A stretch of 64,000 nucleotides of DNA from Calothrix sp. PCC 7103. GTDB lineage: Bacteria > Cyanobacteriota > Cyanobacteriia > Cyanobacteriales > Nostocaceae. Within the stretch, counting starts at the first letter, position 1; every line of letters begins with the position of its first letter. Made by a program: the position numbers and the translations under genes. Positions 27,201 through 34,560 of this stretch are shown in pieces. Under the pieces are notes generated by a model. That model was given only the letters and a program-made list of their open reading frames with translations. It did not search any database and was not told where the DNA came from. Location: assembly GCF_000331305.1 (NCBI RefSeq), contig NZ_KB217483.1:353534-417533 (forward strand), given 5' to 3'.

Positions 27201-28690
27201 AGTCCAATTGGTGATAGCTTGATAGTGCCAATATCCTTGGGGTCGTCTGGTAGATGGCGATTAATATAAATATCTACTGTGTTAGAGTTTGCAACAGGAC
27301 TACGATAAACTATTAACTCGGCACCGTCTGGAAAGTTCGGGTAGCAAACCTCGTTCGGTGCCAAGTCATGACAAGTTTGTGCCATCGCTGAATCAAACTT
27401 AATAAACCTGCCCGTTGCACAATCCATATATGAGGAGCGCCAGTGTCCGAAAAGCTTATCTACAATTTTAGGATGTTCGAGTAATTGGTAATGACCTGAT
27501 AAATCAGCCTTTAGGACACGATAAATTACATCTTGCTCCTTATCTCCAAATAAATCGTCAATTAATTTTTCAAATTCTCCCAAATTCAGATTTTCAAAAT
27601 CAATCAAATCTTCTGGTTCAGTTTCACTATTAATTTGGTATTTATACTTAGCATCCATCGTATCAATATAATCTTGGGCAATTTTCCTGGGGTCGGAAGC
27701 AATATCTTTGAGGTATAGAAGGCGCTGCTCTAACCGTGGCACAACATCCCCCTTAACCCCTTCTGGGAATAAATTCCAAAACTGGGCGCCTGTTGATGTC
27801 ACACCATAATAAGCATCTGTCTTATTCCCAATACCCATAGTCATTGTGTACTCTCCAGGAACAAGAGGAGTGGGGGAAGGGAAGAGTGGTGAACCTGTTG
27901 CCGGGGTCGGTTTCCGTCCCGGCAAACTGGTGAACCCGAAGGGGGGAGTGGGGGATAAGGGGAGTGGACAATCTGAAGATTCAGTAAACTGGGTGCTGGC
28001 TTCTTTCAATTCCCCCACTCTCCCAATCTCCCTCTCCCCCTTTCCTCTTCCCTTAAGTTGGTCGGTGGAGATAATCAGGTCATAGCCATTTCCAATAGAA
28101 CTTAAATCGCGCGGTGCGAATGTTCCTTTTCCTATTTGCTTTTGTAAGTCAATAGTTTTGTTATTAGTATTCAATCCACAACAACGTTCTTTAATTCCAA
28201 ATCTAGCTTGAAAGGGCGTTTGAGGTTGGTTACTCAAATCGTGATGTAATCGTGCATCAATTTTACCGTCCCCGTCTCCCACTAGTTTAATTGCTTCGTC
28301 TGGTGGCATAACTCCACCATTTTCTCCAGTGCTTGCATCTACTACCAAGACACGCAAATTCTCGCGCTCACTAAAACTTTCACATGGAGTAAACATATTA
28401 CTGCCATAAGCGGCGCCGAAGTGGGGCTGGTCAAATAACTTATTACGCAATGCTTTATCCATAAAGTAGAAGCGTTCCGAGGCTGCGAACTCCAAACTCA
28501 AACCTTGTTCTTCAAGTTTTTGTAGGTCTGCCTCTTTTGTTAGAGCTGGGTAGACTATGCCGACCTTATACGTGGCGCCTGATGCAAAATATTCAGCCAA
28601 ACAATGTTCGATGGTTTCGGTCAATGGTAAGCCATTTACAGTAATTGGCTCAAGGGTTTTAGTGCAAAAGTGTTCAAGGGTGATTGCCAT
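24245..28690 (-). CDS. Giant RdRP/YonO-like double-psi beta-barrel polymerase
   Basis: The frame opens at 28711; I use ATG 28690 (1481 aa, MAITLEHF). Residues about 470-510 read ELIVYRSPVANSN, then GTIKLSPIGLKH, then LSDCDGDRMA, with Asp503, Asp505 and Asp507. This mirrors the second double-psi barrel of RNA polymerases (strand with R-x-P, then the metal-binding DxDGD). Downstream come NKIGLVANL (561-567) and EVDRGKSA (689-696), matching the IxNxH and VDxxKxG motifs of cellular RdRPs (QDE-1) and phage YonO-type polymerases. A dispersed repeat is inserted in frame around residues 213-275. The C-terminal 750 aa include basic, perhaps nucleic-acid-binding parts. The fold assignment is by motifs only; the template (DNA or RNA) cannot be told. 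Confidence 0.7.
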   Translation of the reverse strand: MAITLEHFCTKTLEPITVNGLPLTETIEHCLAEYFASGATYKVGIVYPALTKEADLQKLEEQGLSLEFAASERFYFMDKALRNKLFDQPHFGAAYGSNMFTPCESFSERENLRVLVVDASTGENGGVMPPDEAIKLVGDGDGKIDARLHHDLSNQPQTPFQARFGIKERCCGLNTNNKTIDLQKQIGKGTFAPRDLSSIGNGYDLIISTDQLKGRGKGEREIGRVGELKEASTQFTESSDCPLPLSPTPPFGFTSLPGRKPTPATGSPLFPSPTPLVPGEYTMTMGIGNKTDAYYGVTSTGAQFWNLFPEGVKGDVVPRLEQRLLYLKDIASDPRKIAQDYIDTMDAKYKYQINSETEPEDLIDFENLNLGEFEKLIDDLFGDKEQDVIYRVLKADLSGHYQLLEHPKIVDKLFGHWRSSYMDCATGRFIKFDSAMAQTCHDLAPNEVCYPNFPDGAELIVYRSPVANSNTVDIYINRHLPDDPKDIGTIKLSPIGLKHSLSDCDGDRMAIALASEFPHTAAEIKQKQLTQNRYAEIVKPQKKAYTGSFEQIALDAMENKIGLVANLCMKAIALENECLSTRLEDAWSLIRDISCAATKMLRAGTRSHNAVKYPENIKSQISELSHLCLESNRNHIDVKKINTLAEYNQNCDKRNIPLLSPEYVSKFLEKAGKFYHDLVGILGGQLQIEVDRGKSANRSDASIVNACSYITKCFDIATWVEERKVDDVYTNRAMNIKGNGAIDIMAKMTNSAFSENALLPRSTQQFQDFFKGVEFTAAQKEQAFTIKRNYDILINKAIEISKEVQSAPGPRIIATSPRGNQLEIIGIAKYKHPNAFDDRKLDIKIIEDKNPHQSAKSRWLAFSPIYNDKNQPLRQPNGEIEYKQLGYIAESSVQKHSSILLHQTELKNLSTHIVTGLAPSQVKAAFSRIREYAQEIRESIPDSEKQSIAAAMWQISTANKEEYGFKKTSAVFAIFPDELIERLAKLQLTEFAIVGAHKTSNEHLGRTWQGEKVECSIIMAPDPANPAQNKRWLVAEEKKLGVFRSESAQLPIGTSMIAEITSPPSASVIITSTQGNQLKVGQLKKYAFADFDWKGEQGLITINTINEGKAFHPIALVDGKPLGVIDKESFGLLSQKLAAKNLSIQGFKFQGTLESAPATIVNIKVEPQTVKYPEVWTREQALVKESQPTLLDELKLILKDKYQQKINIGLIHDSEASLGAVMIKSDDFQTFMQQQGKEIKYIKALAALIDQKLGEESFIGIARKQSFEELYFCVNLPIEAPKPKTANRISDTLNFPLEYDQLEDGKRTKFIAIPLNDLEKAITQAENKIKQHNHTVTAAFPSNQEALKNPTDATPSKKKVSTQIHTSNMTTPKQIQSSNQALNREDWENAMLKLALGSLKANPGNIGEEIQTATFGEGKYRVVHHAPSELLRIVDELADRGTLYKAQKGKPATICEFSNEEKKSFEQHALTNQHKNLQHDA
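27866..28052. repeat. Dispersed G/C-rich repeat inserted in frame in the polymerase gene
   Basis: The plus strand is unusually G-rich on one side (AGTGGGGGAAGGG) and C-rich on the other (CCCCCACTCTCCC). In the middle is CCGGGGTCGGTTTCCGTCCCGG, of a type common in intergenic regions of filamentous cyanobacteria. Read as protein on the minus strand, it adds a low-complexity Pro/Ser/Gly stretch without a stop or frameshift. Boundaries are approximate. Confidence 0.6.
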
Positions 28691-28858
28691 AGCAACAATC
28701 CTTATAATCAACGCACTATCAATTTATTCCGATACACCATAATTAGTTACTAAACTAGAGTCGAGATTATTAATAGGACTAAGGTCATAAAAATTAATCT
28801 CTACAGTCATATTTGCTATGTATTATAGAGGGAGCGTAATTTTTGAGGAGGAAACGTT

Positions 28859-29152
28859 ATGAGCGAATCACAACCAAATCAAATTCGCATACGTACTTCT
28901 GTCTGGCATACTGATTATCTTGGGGATTTACTTGCTGAAGGTGTTATAGATATTGATGATGTGAGCGCTCAAGCAATTTTTGAAGAGCAAAGCGAAGATA
29001 TTGATGATGTGAGCGCTCAAACAATTTCTCAAGAGCAAAGTGAAGTAAACATCCGTATAATCCGTGTGGGAAAAAAATGGGAAGACACCCCGGTTCCCTA
29101 TTGTCCCCAACCAGATGATAATGATGAGGATGAAAATTTAGACATCTTTTAA
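28859..29152 (+). CDS. Small acidic protein with an internal tandem duplication
   Basis: A 97-aa protein with an excellent RBS (GAGGAGG, before ATG 28859). Residues 31-46 and 47-62 are two copies of a 16-aa unit, DIDDVSAQ followed by a Gln/Glu-rich end, encoded by a 48-bp direct repeat. The C-terminus is very acidic (DDNDEDENLDIF). It is followed by a rho-independent terminator and is transcribed away from the polymerase-like gene. No known family is recognised. The strong translation signal and single-gene terminator argue that it is real and expressed. Confidence 0.6.
   Translation: MSESQPNQIRIRTSVWHTDYLGDLLAEGVIDIDDVSAQAIFEEQSEDIDDVSAQTISQEQSEVNIRIIRVGKKWEDTPVPYCPQPDDNDEDENLDIF
28949..29044 (+). 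repeat. 48-bp tandem duplication within a coding region
   Basis: 28949-28996 and 28997-29044 share most positions (gatattgatgatgtgagcg in both). The copies differ in a few bases and keep the reading frame, so the duplication is old enough to have diverged slightly. Confidence 0.75.
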
Positions 29153-29167
29153 AATAAAAATTTTGCA

Positions 29168-29203
29168 CTCATGACTATCAAGCTTTTTGTCATGAGAGTT
29201 TTT
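29168..29203 (+). terminator. Rho-independent terminator after the small acidic gene
   Basis: CTCATGAC (29168-29175) and GTCATGAG (29189-29196) form an 8-bp stem, followed by AGTTTTTGTTT on the plus strand. It lies 16 bp after the stop of the gene at 28859-29152. Confidence 0.85.
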
Positions 29204-29218
29204 GTTTGGGATTATATA

Positions 29219-29776
29219 TTAATCCTGTTGTTCCGCGTCATGCTTGCCCAAATAATTGTCCAACCAATCACCCTTCCATTCGGCATCTTTTACAAATTCA
29301 TAATAAGGTCCATAAGCAGCACGAAGTTCATCTTCTTCTGTTAAATCGAATGTATCGTCTGGTTCTAAATCTGAATATAGGTTGTCTACATCTATAAGTT
29401 CAAAATCAGAGCAGTTGGTATCTCCGTAAGGCTTAACTGCACAAATAAAGGCGATATCGTTGTCCCCGTAACCTTGACCGTGAAAGTATTTGCAGTTATT
29501 GCAACTTGTTGTCAATTCTTGATACTGATTTTTTTCCTTATGGAAATCATTTAAGTCCATATTGTCAGCTGTTTCAACTTCAACATCATAATTATCGTTT
29601 TTAATTGTTGAAGATAAATCAGCCTCACTAGTTAATTGCCATTCATCTGTAAATATAGGGTCTGGATAATCATCGTCCCAACCAGGTATAATCTCTCGAA
29701 TGCTGTGAGTTGGGTTCATCAGGTTATGATTTAACCAATTAGAAACAGCGTTATAGACTTGTTTAATTAAATTCAT
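29219..29776 (-). CDS. Acidic cyanobacterial protein with a Cys cluster
   Basis: A 185-aa acidic protein. Its centre carries CNNCKYFHGQGYGDNDIAFICAVKPYGD, then CSDFE: a CxxC...C...C arrangement that is often seen in small cyanobacterial hypothetical proteins and could bind a metal. The N-terminal 25 residues are helical, and the rest is Asp/Glu-rich. It reads towards the terminator of the neighbouring plus-strand gene. Expression and function are unknown; the Cys pattern gives reasonable support that it is real. Confidence 0.55.
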   Translation of the reverse strand: MNLIKQVYNAVSNWLNHNLMNPTHSIREIIPGWDDDYPDPIFTDEWQLTSEADLSSTIKNDNYDVEVETADNMDLNDFHKEKNQYQELTTSCNNCKYFHGQGYGDNDIAFICAVKPYGDTNCSDFELIDVDNLYSDLEPDDTFDLTEEDELRAAYGPYYEFVKDAEWKGDWLDNYLGKHDAEQQD

Positions 29777-30014
29777 AATCTTCCTAATATTTATTGTTGG
29801 TTTATAGACTTATTTGGCAACGAACACTAAAATCTGGTAATTTTGGAGTTTCAATCGCCGTAATACACGGTACGGAACAAGCTGGAATAACACATTACCA
29901 GAATGGAAACAGCACATGAGCGATGAATTTATTCGACCTATATATGTTATTACGGTCATTAAGGATAGAAACTTATAATTCTGTTGTCGCTACCCTTACT
30001 TAGTTTTATAAGCA

Positions 30015-30479
30015 TTAACAAAGATGACTTAGTACCTGTTCAACTTCGGATTGTTGAGATTTTAACTTCTCTTGAAGTTGCGCGCGTAATATTCCTACCT
30101 TTTGGTAGCTTCCATCAATTTTATCTTTAATTCCTAAACGTCGTGCAGCAGTACGAACACGAGACTGCGGTAGCTTTTGTATCAACAGTTGGAGCGATTC
30201 TATATTTGTACTGTCTGCAACAGTTGGCGCCGAGTAATCCGTTGTCGATATAGATATAGTTTTCATTTCTTTTGCAGTTAATCGAGACTCTGGTTTATTC
30301 TCACTATTAAATTGTACGTACACTTGTTGAACGTCCTGAACGTTGTTTGCAACATTATTCCATAATTGCGTTAAGTTAACACACAAATCTAACGCTATTG
30401 TAATTGTGATAGTCGCACAAAGTACAACAATGGTCATTGTTAAGAAATCTTGAATGGTTTGCATTTTCTGTCTCTCCAA
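30015..30479 (-). CDS. Membrane-anchored protein with a SAP-like C-terminus
   Basis: A 154-aa protein with one N-terminal transmembrane helix (about residues 11-34: LTMTIVVLCATITITIALDLC). The C-terminal 50 residues, IQKLPQSRVRTAARRLGIKDKIDGSYQKVGILRAQLQEKL, look like a helix-extended-helix (SAP-like) or related nucleic-acid-binding helix pair. It is preceded by a small hairpin at about 30520-30535 (CCC-GTAA-GGG). No known family is recognised. Gene status is plausible from hydrophobicity and conserved look. Confidence 0.45.
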   Translation of the reverse strand: MERQKMQTIQDFLTMTIVVLCATITITIALDLCVNLTQLWNNVANNVQDVQQVYVQFNSENKPESRLTAKEMKTISISTTDYSAPTVADSTNIESLQLLIQKLPQSRVRTAARRLGIKDKIDGSYQKVGILRAQLQEKLKSQQSEVEQVLSHLC

Positions 30480-30557
30480 ATAAATCGCGCGTATGCAGCG
30501 AGTGCGCTTCTTTTCACAGACATCAGCCCGTAAGGGTTTACAGTTATACTTTTTTGC

Positions 30558-30839
30558 TTAACTCAAACTTCCTCCAGATTGTTGTTCAAGCATCGCAATT
30601 AATCTTTGAAATTCTACTTCTGGAGAGAATTGTGTGCTGAAGTATATGCGAAAAGAACCATCTGCATACATTTTCAAGTCTTTTTCATCAAAGACAATTT
30701 CTTGTCGTTGTAACCACCTAATTAAAATATCATAAAATTCTGCAATAAATAATGCGGGAAAATAAATACGACCGCTGATATTTCCAGTTCGTTTGCAAAT
30801 TAATACCTGAAATTGCGGGTGTGTTAAAACTAGTGCCAT
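30558..30839 (-). CDS. Small hypothetical protein, unknown
   Basis: A 93-aa protein, mixed alpha/beta, with strands FQVLICKRTG and GRIYFPALFIAEFYDILIRW and a helical C-terminus. No membrane segment or motif is evident. It is one of a row of small minus-strand genes, with 78 bp before the next one. The start ATG 30839 lies downstream of AAAGGACAAAAGAAG. No function is known. Confidence 0.4.
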   Translation of the reverse strand: MALVLTHPQFQVLICKRTGNISGRIYFPALFIAEFYDILIRWLQRQEIVFDEKDLKMYADGSFRIYFSTQFSPEVEFQRLIAMLEQQSGGSLS

Positions 30840-30959
30840 ATTAAATTACCGTCGAAAAAAGGACAAAAGAAGATAACGATTCCAATACTGGGTTTTCTAT
30901 ATAGTTAATACCCAGTATTAAATATCGCTCCGTTACAGGCGCCGCGTTTGTAGAAACGA

Positions 30960-31280
30960 CTATTTAGATAATTTATAAACGCCCGTGTCAATTTCTAAGT
31001 AGTAAAGATTCCCAGGATGTTGACTTAGAAAATATTCCAAGTCGGATATCACAGTTAAAGAAAGCTCATTTGCAAGAGCATGGTCACTTTTTTGAAATAT
31101 TATTTTTGGGTATTCTCTTTTCTGGCATCTCCCAGTTTGTATTAATTGATAAGGTATTTGATTAATTTGCAATTTGTAGTCCAGACCCGAATAACAATTT
31201 AAAAAGTCTAACAAACGCTCAATTGAGTTAATTTCATGTGAATGTAATGTTCCGTATTGTGTTCGGCAGGATATAAACAT
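30960..31280 (-). CDS. Small hypothetical protein, unknown
   Basis: A 106-aa protein, Leu- and Tyr-rich, with alternating strand and helix (ERLLDFLNCYSGLDYKLQINQIPYQLIQTG). It has no export signal or catalytic motif. Thirty-seven bases upstream of ATG 31280 is the hairpin GGCGTGAGCCG that recurs upstream of other small genes here. The family is not recognised. Confidence 0.45.
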   Translation of the reverse strand: MFISCRTQYGTLHSHEINSIERLLDFLNCYSGLDYKLQINQIPYQLIQTGRCQKREYPKIIFQKSDHALANELSLTVISDLEYFLSQHPGNLYYLEIDTGVYKLSK

Positions 31281-31317
31281 ATAAAATCTCTATCACAGCA
31301 ATTTCATAGCCCTTCAA

Positions 31318-31328
31318 GGCGTGAGCCG
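31318..31328 (-). promoter_or_regulatory. Recurrent leader hairpin
   Basis: GGCGTGAGCCG on the plus strand, CGGCTCACGCC in the minus transcript. It forms a short stem (GGC/GCC) with a 4-nt loop. It lies 37 bases upstream of the start codon of the gene ending at 31280. Other copies are at 32113, 34253 and 34561. Confidence 0.45.
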
Positions 31329-31397
31329 ACTTATAAAAAATAAATGCTCCAATTCTCGTAGCATATAAACTGTTGAATAAGCTATTATTTCCGTAGA

Positions 31398-31661
31398 TTA
31401 AGCATTATGAGCCTTACGAGCAACAATTTCTAATTGCTGGCGCCGATATCTAAGAATTAAGGGTGTATCAGGTACAATTCCTTTTTTGCCTGGAAAGCGA
31501 ACCAAGTAATCACCTGTTGATTGGCTATATAAATAAACCACCCCAACACAGTTTGTTAAATCAAGCAGTTGGTGACAGTCGTATCCATCAATACGAACCT
31601 TAGTACCATTTTTAATTACAGAAAAGTTGAGCGATAGTTGAATAAAGCCATTACTATTCAT
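31398..31661 (-). CDS. Small basic protein with an SH3/KOW-like look
   Basis: An 87-aa basic protein with a string of short strands: FSVIKNGTKVRIDGYDCHQLLDLTNCVGVVYLYSQSTGDYLVRFPGKKGIV. The V-R-I-x-G-Y and G-V-V-x-x-Y patterns resemble SH3-like barrels, such as KOW or Tudor, that often bind nucleic acids or proteins. The basic helical tail could support DNA or RNA contact. No family assignment is claimed. The gene is one of the minus-strand small-gene row. Confidence 0.45.
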   Translation of the reverse strand: MNSNGFIQLSLNFSVIKNGTKVRIDGYDCHQLLDLTNCVGVVYLYSQSTGDYLVRFPGKKGIVPDTPLILRYRRQQLEIVARKAHNA

Positions 31662-31712
31662 GATTTTGTTACCCAGTTCAATAGTTTTTGTTTATGGCTG
31701 TATATTTTTACA

Positions 31713-32075
31713 TCAGTACTCGCTAGGCAACATCAACACTTTTTGAGCTAGGTAAAGTTTGATAGTAGGCAATGGAAAGTCAGTGTAAGGAATATTTTGC
31801 TTTAACACTTCTTTATCAGTATCCCACTCACAAATTAAGATACCAGATTTTTCTTGAACTACCAGGCGCCAAATCTGAAGTTCTTTTAAATAAGGATTTG
31901 ATAACAATTTTCTACTTTGATGTGAAGCGATAGCATCAATGAGCCAAAAACTTTTTGTAGTTTCAGCTAAATGCTTTATGCCTTCGGTATATAAGATATT
32001 TAACCAATGCTTATACAAAACACAAGAACCACTAAACTTTTTTAGTTCTGCGATTATTTCTTCTGCACTTTTCAT
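31713..32075 (-). CDS. DUF6876-like protein
   Basis: A 120-aa protein with the pattern of the DUF6876 family: YKHWLNILYTEGIKHLAETTKSFWLIDAIASHQ, then IWRLVVQEKSG, then a YTDFPLPTIKLYL ending. The family is found in plasmids and genomes of diverse bacteria; its function is unknown. The leader hairpin at 32113 lies 37 bases upstream of ATG 32075. The match is by memory of the family pattern, not a search. Confidence 0.65.
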   Translation of the reverse strand: MKSAEEIIAELKKFSGSCVLYKHWLNILYTEGIKHLAETTKSFWLIDAIASHQSRKLLSNPYLKELQIWRLVVQEKSGILICEWDTDKEVLKQNIPYTDFPLPTIKLYLAQKVLMLPSEY

Positions 32076-32112
32076 GGCTTAACCCTTTAAACACGTTTTC
32101 GTTGTCTAAAAA

Positions 32113-32123
32113 GGCGTGAGCCG
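32113..32123 (-). promoter_or_regulatory. Recurrent leader hairpin
   Basis: GGCGTGAGCCG, identical to the copy at 31318. It lies 37 bases upstream of the DUF6876-like start and just downstream (in transcription) of the terminator of the preceding minus-strand gene, so it starts the leader of the new transcript. Confidence 0.45.
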
Positions 32124-32127
32124 AAAA

Positions 32128-32160
32128 AAAGCTACTAGTAGTTGTAAAACTAGTAGCTTT
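32128..32160 (-). terminator. Rho-independent terminator, minus strand
   Basis: AAAGCTACTAGT (32128-32139) and ACTAGTAGCTTT (32149-32160) form a 12-bp stem with a 9-nt loop. Read on the minus strand, it ends in a run of seven T. It lies 20 bases after the stop of the gene at 32180. Confidence 0.85.
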
Positions 32161-32179
32161 ATATTTTATATAATTATAA

Positions 32180-32434
32180 TTAGCGATTAGAAACACAAGC
32201 GAATTCACTCTCAGGAGCTAACTCTGACTCTGTTAACTCATCACAGTAACCAAGCGGGTAATCAAAGACTATTGTGTAATTCCAAACGTTATCGTCATCA
32301 AGCCGTAACCCAGTAACTCGACCGATAGCCCATTTACTGGAGTCGCAATTACTTCTCATTGCAACGCGCGAGTTGAATGTATATTTTGGAGATTTTGCAC
32401 AGTAGTGAACGAATTCTATGGTGATAGTGTTCAT
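32180..32434 (-). CDS. Small hypothetical protein, unknown
   Basis: The frame extends to a TTG at 32512; the first ATG is at 32434 (84 aa). The product has beta-strand-like segments (TITIEFVHYCAKSPKYTFNSRVAM; AIGRVTGLRLDDDNVWNYTIVFDYPLGYCDE) and an acidic end. It may be a small barrel domain. It ends in a strong terminator, which supports expression. No family is recognised, and the true start is uncertain. Confidence 0.45.
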   Translation of the reverse strand: MNTITIEFVHYCAKSPKYTFNSRVAMRSNCDSSKWAIGRVTGLRLDDDNVWNYTIVFDYPLGYCDELTESELAPESEFACVSNR

Positions 32435-32957
32435 ATTTTGTGTAATGGAAATACGACAGTATTCATTTTCAATTCCAGCGTCAGCCTGAGAATATCTTCT
32501 GTAGTAGCACAAATTCAGACAAGCGCTTACACGTTTCTCGTTAGATATATGCCTGCACTAGCTTAAATTTGTTTATATTTACAATGCCTTCAATTTAAGA
32601 CGCAATGGTAAAATTTTACTGAATCATGGTAATTCAAAAATTAGCATCATGATTAATAATTTCATGCATAGAAGTCTTGTAATTTGATATATTTATTATA
32701 GCATTTAAATTGTCGCTATAGTTTGATTATGTTTGCAAATAATTAGCTGTTTAATAAATATTTTCAATGATTACACTATTGCTTTACTGTCTTGATACTA
32801 TATTGAATGCATACATATGTATTGAGTAAAGTCTTAGTGAGTATTACGGCGCCGCTCGTGTTCTATAAGATGGGTTTTAATCATCGTTATTTATGGCAAC
32901 TTATCAAGACGCTTCTGGCGAATTACCAAAAGCGTCAAATATGTATAAGTATTCAAA
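32435..32957. other. AT-rich gap with palindromes
   Basis: About 520 bp without a good ORF (apart from the 5' extension of the preceding gene). ATACATATGTAT near 32815 is a 12-bp palindrome. GACGCTT and AAGCGTC (about 32909-32938) form a hairpin just after the stop of the next minus-strand gene, which may end that transcript. No more structure was seen. Confidence 0.35.
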
Positions 32958-33683
32958 CTACTGCTGATTTAAATACTTTATGAAATTAGAGACTTTCCAA
33001 TTTAAGCCATGAACTGGGTCAACGATATTTGGCTTGGATGAGGCGCCATGACAAAGCCCACACTCCCTACACTGCATTCTATCATCCTCGGTATGACGAC
33101 AGAGAATTTCATTTTCATTCAAAGGTGCATTAGGGACGATAATTCTGAAAGTTCTCCAACCTTTATTTTGGGCAATGCGCGCTTCTGCTTGAGTTTGAAC
33201 TGATGCCATTAAATATTTCTTCCAACGCTGATCACACTGAGACCACTGATGAGAAAACCCTGTCCACTTTTTTGATGCTAAAATTATAGGTTCCCACACT
33301 TCAAACGGTACTGCTGTAGGGTCTCCATACGAACCAATTCTAATCGAATAGCGGTATCGCTCTAACATTGCGATTTCGTTGGCGCCAAATTTTGGATAGC
33401 TTCCCCTAGTGTACTTGTGGTATATATTATTAATCGGTAATAGACGAACGTAGCATGTATTTGTTTGACTCATTTTCAAACAACAGTCCCCACAGATCCC
33501 GTGATCTAATCCTTGCTTTGCTGCTTTTGTTGGAGTGAATTCTTGCTGTAGTATCCAACTTTGTATTTGTCTTCCTGTTCTACGGTTTGATGTGGGGAAA
33601 ACAAAACCAGTCAGCACTAGAAATATGGGAGAATTATCAAGTAGAGATGCCCCCTCCCAAACAATGTAACCATTTTCTAACAT
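32958..33683 (-). CDS. Conserved phage/plasmid protein with a Cys cluster (DUF7227-like)
   Basis: A 241-aa protein. An N-terminal LTGFVFPTSNRRTGRQIQSWIL segment is followed by GICGDCCLKMSQTNTCYV, a CxxCC...C pattern typical of a phage-derived family that carries VW-x-L and CYV motifs. The C-terminal CRHTEDDRMQCRECGLC is a second Cys cluster that may bind zinc. I recall DUF7227 as the nearest family but cannot verify this. The role is unknown; two zinc-like clusters suggest nucleic-acid or protein binding. Confidence 0.55.
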   Translation of the reverse strand: MLENGYIVWEGASLLDNSPIFLVLTGFVFPTSNRRTGRQIQSWILQQEFTPTKAAKQGLDHGICGDCCLKMSQTNTCYVRLLPINNIYHKYTRGSYPKFGANEIAMLERYRYSIRIGSYGDPTAVPFEVWEPIILASKKWTGFSHQWSQCDQRWKKYLMASVQTQAEARIAQNKGWRTFRIIVPNAPLNENEILCRHTEDDRMQCRECGLCHGASSKPNIVDPVHGLNWKVSNFIKYLNQQ

Positions 33684-33758
33684 ATTGTGTTATGATGATG
33701 AATTATTAGAGTGTTAAAAAGCGTGAAGCGGTTATTAGAGCGTGTGTTTAGATTGCAA

Positions 33759-33791
33759 AAAGGGTAATAAATACAAGCTTTATCACCCTTT
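33759..33791 (-). terminator. Rho-independent terminator, minus strand
   Basis: AAAGGGTAATAAA (33759-33771) pairs with TTTATCACCCTTT (33779-33791), with one G-T type mismatch in 13 bp. On the minus strand, the stem is followed by TTTTT. It lies about 40 bases after the stop of the gene at 33830. Confidence 0.85.
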
Positions 33792-33829
33792 GAAACATAA
33801 GTGTTAAGTTGTTTGGCTTTATACAGAGC

Positions 33830-34225
33830 TTAGAAAAACTCCTGTGACTGAATCGTTTCTGACTGATAGTTTAGATTTTTTCTTTCTGCGTACTCTTGTC
33901 TACGCTGCCAAGAAATTTGATTTTGCAGTATCAAATCCTGAAGAGTTTTACCAAATTTACGGCTAGCGTATTCAAGTAGCTGTTGCAGAGAGAAACGTTT
34001 CTCTTGAATATTTCCAAAATCATGAGAAAACCGCTCTTTAAAGTCATTCCAATCAAATGCCTCTTTAAGAGAGTGCTTTGCAATCAGTCCGGAGAGTTCG
34101 CGAATTGCATAGTATACTTTTGAGTACACGCGCTCAGAATAGTCGGCAACAGCATACTCACCTAAAATCGAACTATCAATTGGCTCCAAAGATGGGATAG
34201 TAGATTTTTGTTTCGCCATATTCAC
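33830..34225 (-). CDS. Helical hypothetical protein, unknown
   Basis: A 131-aa mostly helical protein, with segments YSERVYSKVYYAIRELSGLIAKHSLKEAFDWNDFKERF and GNIQEKRFSLQQLLEYASRKFGKTLQDLILQNQISWQRRQEYAER. No membrane segment is seen. The gene has a dedicated terminator and the GGCGTTAGCC leader element 27 bases upstream of its start. No family is recognised. Confidence 0.5.
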   Translation of the reverse strand: MNMAKQKSTIPSLEPIDSSILGEYAVADYSERVYSKVYYAIRELSGLIAKHSLKEAFDWNDFKERFSHDFGNIQEKRFSLQQLLEYASRKFGKTLQDLILQNQISWQRRQEYAERKNLNYQSETIQSQEFF

Positions 34226-34252
34226 AATTCCTAATTCTTCATTTTTCTAACT

Positions 34253-34262
34253 GGCGTTAGCC
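34253..34262 (-). promoter_or_regulatory. Recurrent leader hairpin, variant
   Basis: GGCGTTAGCC on the plus strand keeps the GGC/GCC stem of the copies at 31318 and 32113 but has a GTTA loop. It lies 27 bases upstream of the start at 34225. The covariation-free stem and changed loop suggest the shape is what is kept. Confidence 0.4.
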
Positions 34263-34282
34263 TAAAATCCTACATAGTTTAG

Positions 34283-34552
34283 TCACCACCAAGTTTTTTG
34301 ATCACAATCAGCCATCAAGTCTTTTTTATCACAATACAATTGGTATTCAAGTTCCAGTTGTTCTAAATCTACTTCTGATGCAAGCGCTTTGACCTCGCAC
34401 ATTATTTTTTGAATATGCTCTTTATCACTGGCGCCTGCATAGTAAATCTTGATAAATTTGTCGGCTTTACCCATAAATTTCTCAAGACTAGTTACAAAAG
34501 CTTGCTCAACGCTTATTTGCTGAATCATATATGTCGCACTAATGGCTTTCAT
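34283..34552 (-). CDS. Small helical hypothetical protein, unknown
   Basis: An 89-aa helical protein with a segment VEQAFVTSLEKFMGKADKFIKIYYAG and a helical end with EVDLEQLELEYQLYCDKKDLMADCDQ. No motif is recognised. The CGGCGTCAGCCG hairpin lies nine bases upstream of ATG 34552. It is the first gene of this small-gene row in the direction of transcription. Confidence 0.45.
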   Translation of the reverse strand: MKAISATYMIQQISVEQAFVTSLEKFMGKADKFIKIYYAGASDKEHIQKIMCEVKALASEVDLEQLELEYQLYCDKKDLMADCDQKTWW

Positions 34553-34560
34553 ACTGATAA

